From: an uncultured Collinsella sp. | GTDB taxonomy: Bacteria; Actinomycetota; Coriobacteriia; Coriobacteriales; Coriobacteriaceae | Reading direction: 5' to 3' | Assembly: GCA_958423535.1 (NCBI GenBank) | Contig: CATZRJ010000083.1 | Coordinates: forward strand, 1 to 5,127 | Length of the DNA stretch: 5,127 bases | In this document: piece by piece, positions 1 through 5,127 of the stretch | How positions within the stretch are numbered: the first letter of the stretch is position 1 | Layout: each line of letters opens with the position of its first letter | Notes under the pieces: generated by a model | Databases searched by the model: none | What the model was told of the DNA's origin: nothing | The model's input: the letters and a program-made list of their open reading frames with translations, nothing else | Program-made: the position numbers and the translations under genes

Positions 1-923
1 TCCTCCAGGTAGGACTCGATCATAAAGCCCTTGACCAGCTTGGAGATGGACTCGTTGCGGCGGCAGCTGTCGAGCACCTCCTTGCAAATGCGATACTGCT
101 CCAGCGGACGCTTGCCCGAGTTGTCGTGGTTGCAGTCGATGACCGCTGCCGGATTGGCATAGCCGGCGTGCTCGGTATAGCGCTCGGCCAGACGTTCCAG
201 GTGCTCGTAGTGGTAGTTGGGGTAGGTGCGCCCATCGAGACCGATGTAGCCACGCATAACGGCGTGCGCGAGCGGATTGCCGTCGCACTCGACCTCCCAG
301 TTGCGGAAGATGAAGCTCTGGTGCGCCTGCGCGGCGTAAATGGAGTTGAGCATAACGGTGGTAGAGCCGGCGGTGGGGTTCTTCATACCCACGGGTACCG
401 AAATGCCGCTCGACACCAGGCGATGCTCCTGGTTCTCGACCGAGCGTGCGCCCACGGCAACATAGCTCAGCAAGTCGACGAGGTACTGGTAGTTGGACGG
501 ATAGAGCATCTCGTCGGCGGTGAAGAAGCCCGTTTCCTTAATAACGCGCAGGTGCATATGGCGGATGGCCTTGACGCCCTCGAGCAAGTCGTCGGGGGCC
601 TCGGGGTTGGGGTTGTGCAGCAGGCCCTTGTAACCGGTGCCCTTGGTACGCGGCTTATTGGTGTAGACGCGCGGAATGATGATGAGCTTGTCCTTGACCT
701 CCTCGGCGGTCTTGGCCAGTCGGTTCATGTATTCAAGTACCGAGTCCTCGCGGTCGGCAGAGCACGGGCCGATGATGAGCACCTTGCGTGCGTCCTCGCC
801 GGTAAAGACTTTGGCGACCTCGGCGTCAAATGCCTGCTTTTTGGCGGTAAGCTCGGCAGAAAGCGGCATTTCCTCGCGGATCTCCATGGGGATCGGCAGC
901 TTGCGTTTGAATTCCATGGCCAT
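1..923 (-). CDS. aroF: Class I DAHP synthase (3-deoxy-7-phosphoheptulonate synthase), 3' end cut off by the window
   Basis: It condenses phosphoenolpyruvate with erythrose 4-phosphate to DAHP, the first committed step of the shikimate pathway to aromatic amino acids; a cytosolic, metal-dependent TIM-barrel enzyme. I translated 307 codons from ATG 923-921; the frame is open to the window edge. Visible family motifs: IGPCS (51-55, metal-binding Cys54), PRVYTNKPRT (84-93, substrate-binding Arg85, Lys90, Arg92), GARSVENQ (158-165), VGMKNPTAG (178-186, Lys181), IDCNHDNSGK (262-271, His266) and GFMIESYLE (299-307, Glu303). All catalytic residues known from E. coli AroG have counterparts. E. coli AroG is 350 aa, so roughly 35-45 residues, including the last metal ligand (Asp), lie off the left edge. 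The sequence resembles the Clostridia-type enzyme (GFMIESY, NPLAHA, PNYHYE) more than the E. coli paralogues, so the aroF symbol is by family and the inhibiting amino acid cannot be assigned. A second ATG at 917-915 is a less likely start because the RBS spacing is longer. No other aro gene is visible. Confidence 0.96.
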   Translation of the reverse strand, partial: MAMEFKRKLPIPMEIREEMPLSAELTAKKQAFDAEVAKVFTGEDARKVLIIGPCSADREDSVLEYMNRLAKTAEEVKDKLIIIPRVYTNKPRTKGTGYKGLLHNPNPEAPDDLLEGVKAIRHMHLRVIKETGFFTADEMLYPSNYQYLVDLLSYVAVGARSVENQEHRLVSSGISVPVGMKNPTAGSTTVMLNSIYAAQAHQSFIFRNWEVECDGNPLAHAVMRGYIGLDGRTYPNYHYEHLERLAERYTEHAGYANPAAVIDCNHDNSGKRPLEQYRICKEVLDSCRRNESISKLVKGFMIESYLE

Positions 924-929
924 AGGGGT

Positions 930-935
930 CTCCTC
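930..935 (-). promoter_or_regulatory. Ribosome binding site of the DAHP synthase gene
   Basis: GAGGAG on the minus strand ends 6 nt before ATG 923-921 and 12 nt before the in-frame ATG 917-915. The 6-nt spacing is the more usual one, which decides the start in favour of the first ATG (protein begins MAMEFKRK). Confidence 0.8.
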
Positions 936-950
936 AATCTATAGAATGAG

Positions 951-964
951 CAATAAGCGTATTG
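951..964. promoter_or_regulatory. Small dyad in the DAHP synthase leader
   Basis: CAATA-AGCG-TATTG is a perfect 5-bp inverted repeat with a 4-bp spacer. It falls just downstream of the predicted transcription start (about 971) and before the RBS. The position would suit an operator or a small leader hairpin. Arms this short can arise by chance, and I recognise no known regulator site, so this is only a candidate. Confidence 0.2.
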
Positions 965-977
965 TTGAATGCTCGGC

Positions 978-1006
978 ATTATCCGCTGTCGCACGCTAAA
1001 GTGCAA
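978..1006 (-). promoter_or_regulatory. Predicted sigma-70-type promoter for the DAHP synthase gene
   Basis: On the minus strand, TTGCAC (1006-1001) and GATAAT (983-978) are separated by exactly 17 bp. They match the -35 and -10 consensus at 4 of 6 (TTGACA) and 5 of 6 (TATAAT). Transcription would start near 971 and give a leader of about 48 nt ending in the GAGGAG RBS. The promoter lies downstream of the exporter operon's terminator, so DAHP synthase is probably transcribed on its own. No T-box or other riboswitch core was recognised in the leader. The promoter is predicted from sequence only. Confidence 0.6.
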
Positions 1007-1021
1007 GTCCTTGTCACCCCG

Positions 1022-1060
1022 AAACCTGCCAAAAAGGGACAGGTTTATTTTGGCAGGTTT
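1022..1060. repeat. Perfect 13-bp inverted repeat, hairpin-forming, with a third half-site in the loop
   Basis: The left arm AAACCTGCCAAAA (1022-1034) and right arm TTTTGGCAGGTTT (1048-1060) are perfect reverse complements around a 13-nt loop. The loop contains another CAGGTTT (1040-1046), so the left arm can pair with either of two right partners (1040-1046 or 1048-1060). On the plus strand the long stem ends in TTTTATCT and the short one in ATTTT, both terminator-like, but no plus-strand gene precedes it. It sits about 15 bp upstream of the -35 of the DAHP synthase promoter. It could be a dispersed intergenic repeat, a remnant terminator or a regulatory structure. The inverted repeat itself is certain; its role is unknown. 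Confidence 0.75.
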
Positions 1061-1174
1061 TATCTGGGCAAACGTCGGAGAATGTCGGGAGGGAGTGGCG
1101 CCACACGGGACCCTAAGGCTGTTGTCGGTTCCCCAGGAAACACTCCGTGGGCAAAAAATGCCAAATATGAGTAC

Positions 1175-1193
1175 TGTTGCTCACCTAGTAACA
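1175..1193. repeat. Stem-loop inside the left arm of the inverted-repeat element
   Basis: TGTTGC (1175-1180) can pair with GTAACA (1188-1193), with one G-T wobble, around the 7-nt loop TCACCTA. The corresponding place in the right arm also forms a stem with a 7-nt loop of different sequence, which suggests that the stem rather than the loop is kept. Confidence 0.45.
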
Positions 1194-1240
1194 TATCCGT
1201 CTAGCGAGATAATAGACAAAGTGATAAATATGTTCATTAA

Positions 1241-1266
1241 CGTTGGCAGACAGAAGCCTGCTAACG
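1241..1266 (+). repeat. Hairpin near the centre of the inverted-repeat element, terminator-like on the plus strand
   Basis: CGTTGGCAG (1241-1249) pairs with CTGCTAACG (1258-1266) over 9 positions, with one G-U wobble in plus-strand RNA (an A-C mismatch in minus-strand RNA). On the plus strand GGCGTTTTGATT follows, a weak T tract. No plus-strand gene precedes it, so a true terminator role is doubtful. It lies close to the centre of the 1145-1378 element and would sit near the tip of the large hairpin. Confidence 0.4.
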
Positions 1267-1328
1267 GGCGTTTTGATTAATTCAAAGGCGTATAGGGGCC
1301 GCAAAGAGGTCGTTTGAGGTGGTTTTGG

Positions 1329-1349
1329 CTGTTACTAAAAAGGTGACAG
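1329..1349. repeat. Stem-loop inside the right arm of the inverted-repeat element
   Basis: CTGTTAC (1329-1335) pairs with GTGACAG (1343-1349) over 7 positions, with one G-U wobble on the plus strand, around the 7-nt loop TAAAAAG. It is the counterpart of the stem-loop at 1175-1193: same stem positions and loop length, different loop sequence. Confidence 0.45.
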
Positions 1350-1433
1350 TACTCATATTTGCCCTTTTTTGCCCACGGGGTCTGGAAAGCGCCGTCAATG
1401 AGGTCTCAGGAAAAGCGTTTCGAGGCTCGAAGG

Positions 1434-1470
1434 ACACAAAACGGGGGCGCAGGTTGTCCTGCGTCCCCGT
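1434..1470 (-). terminator. Rho-independent terminator of the ABC exporter operon
   Basis: Read on the minus strand, ACGGGGACGCAGG (1470-1458), loop ACAA (1457-1454) and CCTGCGCCCCCGT (1453-1441) form a 13-position, GC-rich stem with one A-C mismatch. The stem runs into the T-rich tail TTTTGTGT (1441-1434). It begins 32 bp past the stop codon of the second exporter gene, which is a usual position. The plus-strand side has no T tract, so it acts in one direction only. It separates the exporter transcript from the DAHP synthase promoter. Confidence 0.8.
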
Positions 1471-1502
1471 TCTCGGGCGTTATTTGTTCCCTGAGGCAGA
1501 AT

Positions 1503-3359
1503 TTACGCCGCCTCGTCGAACTGCGAGTTGTACAGGTCGGCGTAGAAGCCGCCTTGGGCGAGCAGCTCGTCGTGCGTGCCCTTCTCGACGATGTCGCCGT
1601 CGCGAATCACCAGGATCACGTCGGCGTTTCGGATCGTGGACAGGCGATGCGCGATAACAAAGCTCGTGCGGCCCTGCATCAGCGCATCCATGGCGCGCTG
1701 AATAAGCTCCTCGGTACGGGTATCGACGTTGGAGGTCGCCTCGTCCAGAATCAGCGCCGGACGGTCGGCCAAAATGGCGCGGGCGATGGTCACGAGCTGG
1801 CGCTGACCCTGCGACAGGTTAGTGCCCTCCTCGTTGATCATAAAGTCGTAGCCGCCGGCGAGCGTGTGGATAAAGTGGTCGCAGCGTGCAGCGCGTGCAG
1901 CGGCCTCGACTTCGGCATCGCTCGCATCGGGACGTCCGTAGCGGATGTTCTCGCGGATGGTGCCGTTAAACAGCCAGGTATCCTGCAGCACCATGGCAAA
2001 CTCGCCGCGCAGCGCCGCGCGGTCCCAGTCGCGCACGTCGATGCCCTCGACGCGCAGCGAGCCGCCGTCCACATCGTAAAAGCGCTGCAGCAGCTTAATG
2101 AGCGTGGTCTTGCCGGCGCCGGTGGGGCCGACGATGGCCACGGTCTGGCCGGGCTGTGCCTCGCAGCTAAAGTCGTGGATGATGGTCTTGTCGGGCGTGT
2201 AGCCAAACTTGACATGGTCAAACTCCACGTGGCCGGGGCGCTTTTCGGGAATCTGCGCGTCGGCCTTCTGTTCCTCCTCGGGCGCGGCCAGGAACTCAAA
2301 GACGCGCTCGGTGGCAGCTGCCATCGACTGCATCGTGTTGCTTACGTTGCCCAGTTGCTGCACGGGTTGCGTAAAGTTGCGAACGTACTGGATAAAGCTC
2401 TGGATGTCGCCGGGCGTGGCATTGCCGGTCAGTGCGAGTTGTGCGCCCACCACGACGACGCCCACATAGCCCATGTTACCCACCAGGCTCATAAGCGGCA
2501 TCATCAGGCCCGACAGGAACTGCGAACGCCAGCCGCTAATAAAGAGTCGGTCGTTTTGACGGTCGAACTCCTCGATTGAGGCCTCGGCGCGGTCGAACAC
2601 CTGAATGACGTTCTGGCCGGCAAAGTCCTCTTCGATAATGCCGTTGACGGTGCCCAGAACCTGCTGCTGCTCTCGGAAGTACGGCTGCGAGAAGTGAATC
2701 ATTACGGTCAGGATAATCGCGGCTGCCGGCAGCGTGAGCACGGTGACGCCGGTGAGCGGCAGGCTGATCGACAGCATCATGACGAGCACGCCGATAATCT
2801 GCGTCACCGACGTGATGAGCTGGGTCACGCTCTGGTTGAGCGACTGGCCCAGCGTATCGACGTCGTTGGTGATGCGGCTGAGCACGTCGCCCTTGCTGTG
2901 GCCGTTGAAGTAGCTCATTGGAACGACAGCGATCTTGGCGGCGATCTCCTTGCGCATGCGATAGCAGATCTTTTGCGTGACGCCGGTCATGAGCCAGCCC
3001 TGGATGAGGCTGCAAACAGAGCTTGCCAGATACAGGCAGAGCAAAAAGCCGAGCGTCTTGGCGATCCAGTCAAAGTCGACGTCGCCGGTGCCGTTGACCT
3101 TGGCAACCAGGCCTTCGAACAGTTTGGTGGTAACCTGGCCGAGCACCTTGGGCCCCACAATGTTAAAGATGACCGAGCACACGGCAAAGGCGACGGCAGC
3201 AAACACGGCAATCTTGTGCTGGCCGATATAGCCGAGCAGCTGCCTCATGGTGCCTTTAAAGTCCTTGGCCTTTTCGCCGCGGCCCATGCCACCCATACGG
3301 CCCATAGGACCGCGCCGGCGGGTGGGCTTGGGAATCTGAGTCTTGGTCTCGTCTGCCAT
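1503..3359 (-). CDS. ABC exporter half-transporter, catalytically canonical subunit of a heterodimer (BmrD/LmrD/TM288-like)
   Basis: A 618-aa inner-membrane protein with one transmembrane domain fused to one ATPase domain, complete here. The N-terminal 35 residues are basic and rich in Gly, Met and Arg and should lie in the cytosol. Hydrophobic membrane segments are at roughly 50-72, 99-124, 178-200, 203-222 and 281-308, with a sixth less obvious one after that. The ATPase domain spans about 376-610: A-loop Tyr387, Walker A GPTGAGKTT (411-419, Lys417), Q-loop Gln459, signature LSQGQ (515-519), Walker B LILDE with catalytic Glu540, D-loop SNVD (543-546) and switch His571. All residues for hydrolysis are present. 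LSQGQ instead of LSGGQ is common in this subunit type and faces the partner's degenerate site. ATG 3359-3357 follows AAGGAGG by 9 nt and overlaps the upstream stop by one base, so translation is probably coupled. It likely exports drugs, lipids or peptides; the substrate cannot be predicted. Confidence 0.95.
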   Translation of the reverse strand: MADETKTQIPKPTRRRGPMGRMGGMGRGEKAKDFKGTMRQLLGYIGQHKIAVFAAVAFAVCSVIFNIVGPKVLGQVTTKLFEGLVAKVNGTGDVDFDWIAKTLGFLLCLYLASSVCSLIQGWLMTGVTQKICYRMRKEIAAKIAVVPMSYFNGHSKGDVLSRITNDVDTLGQSLNQSVTQLITSVTQIIGVLVMMLSISLPLTGVTVLTLPAAAIILTVMIHFSQPYFREQQQVLGTVNGIIEEDFAGQNVIQVFDRAEASIEEFDRQNDRLFISGWRSQFLSGLMMPLMSLVGNMGYVGVVVVGAQLALTGNATPGDIQSFIQYVRNFTQPVQQLGNVSNTMQSMAAATERVFEFLAAPEEEQKADAQIPEKRPGHVEFDHVKFGYTPDKTIIHDFSCEAQPGQTVAIVGPTGAGKTTLIKLLQRFYDVDGGSLRVEGIDVRDWDRAALRGEFAMVLQDTWLFNGTIRENIRYGRPDASDAEVEAAARAARCDHFIHTLAGGYDFMINEEGTNLSQGQRQLVTIARAILADRPALILDEATSNVDTRTEELIQRAMDALMQGRTSFVIAHRLSTIRNADVILVIRDGDIVEKGTHDELLAQGGFYADLYNSQFDEAA

Positions 3360-3375
3360 TAGCGCTCGCCTCCTT
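3359..3375 (-). promoter_or_regulatory. RBS and TAATG stop-start overlap coupling the two exporter genes
   Basis: On the minus strand, AAGGAGG (3375-3369) lies 9 nt before ATG 3359-3357. The stop TAA of the upstream gene (3361-3359) shares its last A with that ATG. The Shine-Dalgarno sequence is part of the codons for the last residues of the upstream protein (EGGER). This arrangement typically keeps two subunits in equal amounts, as expected for a 1:1 heterodimer. Confidence 0.85.
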
Positions 3376-5127
3376 CCGTGACGGCTGCAATTTCTTCTTG
3401 GGTAAGCCCCAGCTCCTCGGCGGAAAGCTGCGACTGTGCGATCTCCAGGTACGCCGGGCAGCCGCGCAGCAGCTCCTCGTGCGTGCCGGTGCCCACTACG
3501 TGGCCGTCGTCGAGCACGATAATCTGGTCGGCGTGCATGATGGTCGCGATGCGCTGGGCCACGACCACGAGTGCGGCGTCGGTAACGTTTTTGGCCAGCT
3601 CCTCGCGCAGGCGCGCGTCGGTCTTGTAGTCGAGGGCACTAAACGAGTCATCGAACACCACGACCTCGGGCTTTTTGGCCAACGCGCGGGCGATGGCCAG
3701 GCGCTGGCGCTGGCCGCCCGAGACATTGGATCCGCCCTGGCTGATGGGGGAGTCGTAGCCGCCCTCGCGCTCGGCGATAAAGTCCTCCGCCTGGGCGACG
3801 CGTGCCGCCTGGCGCATATCCTCGTCACTCACCATATCGCCGGCAAACTTGAGGTTGCTCTCGACGGTGCCCGAGAACAGGCGACCCTGCTGCGGGATAT
3901 AACCAATACGGCGGCGTAGCTCGGAAAGGGTCATGTCACGCACGTCGATGCCGTCGAGCGAAATGCTGCCGCCTGTGACGTCGTACAGGCGCGGAATCAG
4001 CTGCACGAGCGTGGACTTGCCCGAGCCCGTGGAGCCAATGATGCCGAGCATCTGACCGGCATGCGTGGTGAAGTTCACGCCGCTGATGACATCGGCGCGG
4101 GCATCGGGATACTGGAAGCTCACGTCGCGGAAGGTGAGCTCACCGCGTGACGCGCTGGTCGCGGGCAGTTTGGGCGAGGAGGGGTCGTTGATGCTCGTGG
4201 GGCAGGTGATGACCTCTTCCACGCGCTCGGCTGCGACCTCGGCGCGGGGCAGGATGACCGAAACCATGGTGAGGATCATAAACGCCATGACGATCTGCAT
4301 GGTGTAGGAGATAAACGCCATCATGTTGCCGACCTGCATCACGCCGTCGGACACGCCCTGCGCGCCAAACCAGACGATAAGCACGGTGATGCAATTCATG
4401 ACGAGCATCATGAGCGGCATCATAAAGCTCATGGCGCGGTTGGTGTAGAGCTGCGTGGTCATCAGGTCGAGCGAAGCCTTGTCAAAACGCTCGAGCTCAT
4501 GCTCCTCGCGGTTGAACGAGCGGATAGGCATAAGGCCGTCGAGCAGCTCGCGGGCGGTAAGGTTCACGCGGTCCACAAAGCTCTGCATCTTTTTGAATTT
4601 GGGCATAGTGAGGCCCATAAGCACGCCGACGACGGCCGAGACCGCGATGATGGCCACGGCGATGGTCCACTCCAGGCCGGTGTGGTTGGCCAGGACGCGC
4701 ATGACGGCGACGATGCCCATGACGGGCGCCATCAGACACATGCGGATAAACAGGGTTGCGGCCATCTGAATCTGCTGAATGTCGTTGGTGCAGCGGGTGA
4801 TGAGCGAGGCCTGGCTAAACTTGCCCACCTCGGCCGGCGAGAAGTGCATAACCTTGTTGAAGGTCTCGCGGCGCAGGTCGCGTGCGATGGAGCAGGCGGT
4901 GCGCGAAGCCACGGCACCGGTCAGGATGGTGGCGACGAGCGACACCAGGCACAGTCCAAACATCGTGGTCGCCATGCGGCTCAGGTAGGCGTTCTGCACG
5001 TCGGCGGGGTCGATGCCCTGCGCCTTGTACTCGTCCTGTACATAGCTCACGGCGCGCTGGGTGACGATGGAGCCCGACATGGAGCCCATTTTGTCCGCCA
5101 TTTCGTTGGCGCCCTCGACGAGCTTGC
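3359..5127 (-). CDS. ABC exporter half-transporter, degenerate-site subunit of a heterodimer (BmrC/LmrC/TM287-like), 5' end cut off
   Basis: Partner of the gene downstream. The frame stays open past ATG 5101 to the edge, reading KLVEGANE before MADKMG. Those residues continue the protein, the Met has no RBS, and the first membrane helix of the fold is missing, so the real start lies outside the window. Counting from that internal Met, membrane segments fall near 44-64, 118-138, 145-165, 224-246 and 258-284. Residues 1-40 are polar and should belong to an enlarged external loop between helices 1 and 2. The ATPase domain spans about 320-555: A-loop Tyr331, Walker A GSTGSGKST (356-364, Lys362), Q-loop Gln404, signature VSGGQ (460-464), D-loop SALD (488-491). 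Walker B ends FDDS, with Asp485 where Glu catalyses hydrolysis, and the switch His is Gln516. Both changes mark the non-hydrolysing site of heterodimeric exporters, so they are not signs of decay. Its normal VSGGQ completes the partner's active site. No regulator gene is visible. Confidence 0.93.
   Translation of the reverse strand, partial: KLVEGANEMADKMGSMSGSIVTQRAVSYVQDEYKAQGIDPADVQNAYLSRMATTMFGLCLVSLVATILTGAVASRTACSIARDLRRETFNKVMHFSPAEVGKFSQASLITRCTNDIQQIQMAATLFIRMCLMAPVMGIVAVMRVLANHTGLEWTIAVAIIAVSAVVGVLMGLTMPKFKKMQSFVDRVNLTARELLDGLMPIRSFNREEHELERFDKASLDLMTTQLYTNRAMSFMMPLMMLVMNCITVLIVWFGAQGVSDGVMQVGNMMAFISYTMQIVMAFMILTMVSVILPRAEVAAERVEEVITCPTSINDPSSPKLPATSASRGELTFRDVSFQYPDARADVISGVNFTTHAGQMLGIIGSTGSGKSTLVQLIPRLYDVTGGSISLDGIDVRDMTLSELRRRIGYIPQQGRLFSGTVESNLKFAGDMVSDEDMRQAARVAQAEDFIAEREGGYDSPISQGGSNVSGGQRQRLAIARALAKKPEVVVFDDSFSALDYKTDARLREELAKNVTDAALVVVAQRIATIMHADQIIVLDDGHVVGTGTHEELLRGCPAYLEIAQSQLSAEELGLTQEEIAAVTEGGER

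Larger units (their letters stand above)
1145..1378. repeat. MITE-like element bounded by 49-bp imperfect inverted repeats
   Basis: Positions 1145-1193 and the reverse complement of 1330-1378 align without gaps at 40 of 49 positions. The outer 33 bp match at 31 positions, from CCGTGGGCAAAAAA to AAATATGAGTACTGT; a divergent stretch follows, then TAGTAACA is shared. The 136 bp between the arms have no convincing coding frame. The size, absence of a transposase and long terminal inverted repeats fit a miniature inverted-repeat element. I found no clear target-site duplication in the flanks, so mobility is unproven. A pair of oppositely oriented copies of a shorter intergenic repeat is an equally good explanation. 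As RNA or single-stranded DNA, the whole could fold into one long hairpin. Confidence 0.6.
924..1502. other. Non-coding intergenic region between exporter operon and DAHP synthase gene
   Basis: About 580 bp with no convincing gene. The middle (about 1145-1380) is visibly more AT-rich than the flanking genes. From left to right it holds the DAHP synthase RBS and promoter, a perfect 13-bp inverted repeat (1022-1060), a 10-bp palindrome GTGGCGCCAC (1095-1104), a roughly 234-bp element bounded by long inverted repeats (1145-1378), and the exporter operon terminator (about 1434-1470). Short open frames across it on the plus strand lack a Shine-Dalgarno sequence and recognisable protein features, so I do not call genes here. 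Confidence 0.8.

Noticed and set aside
126..944. Open frame of 272 codons on the plus strand
   Set aside because: It is antisense to the DAHP synthase gene, whose translated motifs are unmistakable. Long opposite-strand frames are common in GC-rich coding DNA.
1060..1144. Possible T-box or other riboswitch upstream of the DAHP synthase gene
   Set aside because: The stretch has some GC-rich dyads (for example GTGGCGCCAC at 1095-1104) but no conserved T-box core. It also lies upstream of the predicted promoter, so it would not be in the leader RNA.
962..1280. Two short plus-strand frames (80 and 103 codons) across the intergenic region
   Set aside because: They have no Shine-Dalgarno sequence, run through the inverted repeats and the antisense of the promoter, and their translations show no domain, signal peptide or compositional sign of a real protein.
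1022..1378. CRISPR array
   Set aside because: The repeats are inverted, not direct, and there are no regularly spaced units or cas genes.
1359..2579. Open frame of 406 codons on the plus strand
   Set aside because: It runs antisense to the ATPase and membrane domains of the second exporter subunit, shows no family motif of its own, and has no sensible RBS.
3638..3660. Loss of catalytic Glu and His in the first exporter subunit as a sign of a decaying gene
   Set aside because: The frame is intact and the same substitutions define the degenerate site of working heterodimeric exporters, while the partner keeps both residues.

Overview
The window looks like chromosomal DNA of a moderately GC-rich anaerobe. 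The codon choice, the Clostridia-like type of DAHP synthase and the style of the ABC exporter pair suggest an actinobacterium of the class Coriobacteriia, perhaps Collinsella. This is an inference from remembered protein and repeat style; no rRNA or other phylogenetic marker is present. All three real genes lie on the minus strand, so the window reads biologically from right to left.

Layout from right to left. Positions 5127-3359 hold the 5'-truncated first half of an ABC exporter, whose true start lies beyond the right edge. Positions 3359-1503 hold the second half, complete at 618 aa. Its start codon overlaps the stop of the first gene by one base (TAATG), and its Shine-Dalgarno sequence lies inside the end of that gene. 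A hairpin followed by a T tract (about 1434-1470) closes this operon. Next comes about 580 bp of non-coding, visibly more AT-rich DNA (924-1502) with several inverted repeats. The leftmost gene, 923 to beyond position 1, is a class I DAHP synthase (first step of the shikimate pathway). It has its own RBS and a plausible sigma-70-type promoter at 978-1006.

The two ABC proteins should form one heterodimeric exporter of the BmrCD / LmrCD / TM287-288 type. The first subunit carries a degenerate ATP site (Asp in place of the catalytic Glu, Gln in place of the switch His). The second has canonical catalytic residues and an LSQGQ signature. The substrate cannot be told from sequence. DAHP synthase appears to be an independent transcription unit that merely lies downstream.

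The least explained part is the intergenic region. It contains a roughly 234-bp element bounded by 49-bp imperfect inverted repeats (1145-1193 and 1330-1378), each arm with its own small stem-loop. It also contains a separate perfect 13-bp inverted repeat (1022-1060). These look like dispersed, MITE-like or REP-like repeats, but copy number cannot be tested from this window. No clearly new multi-gene system is visible.
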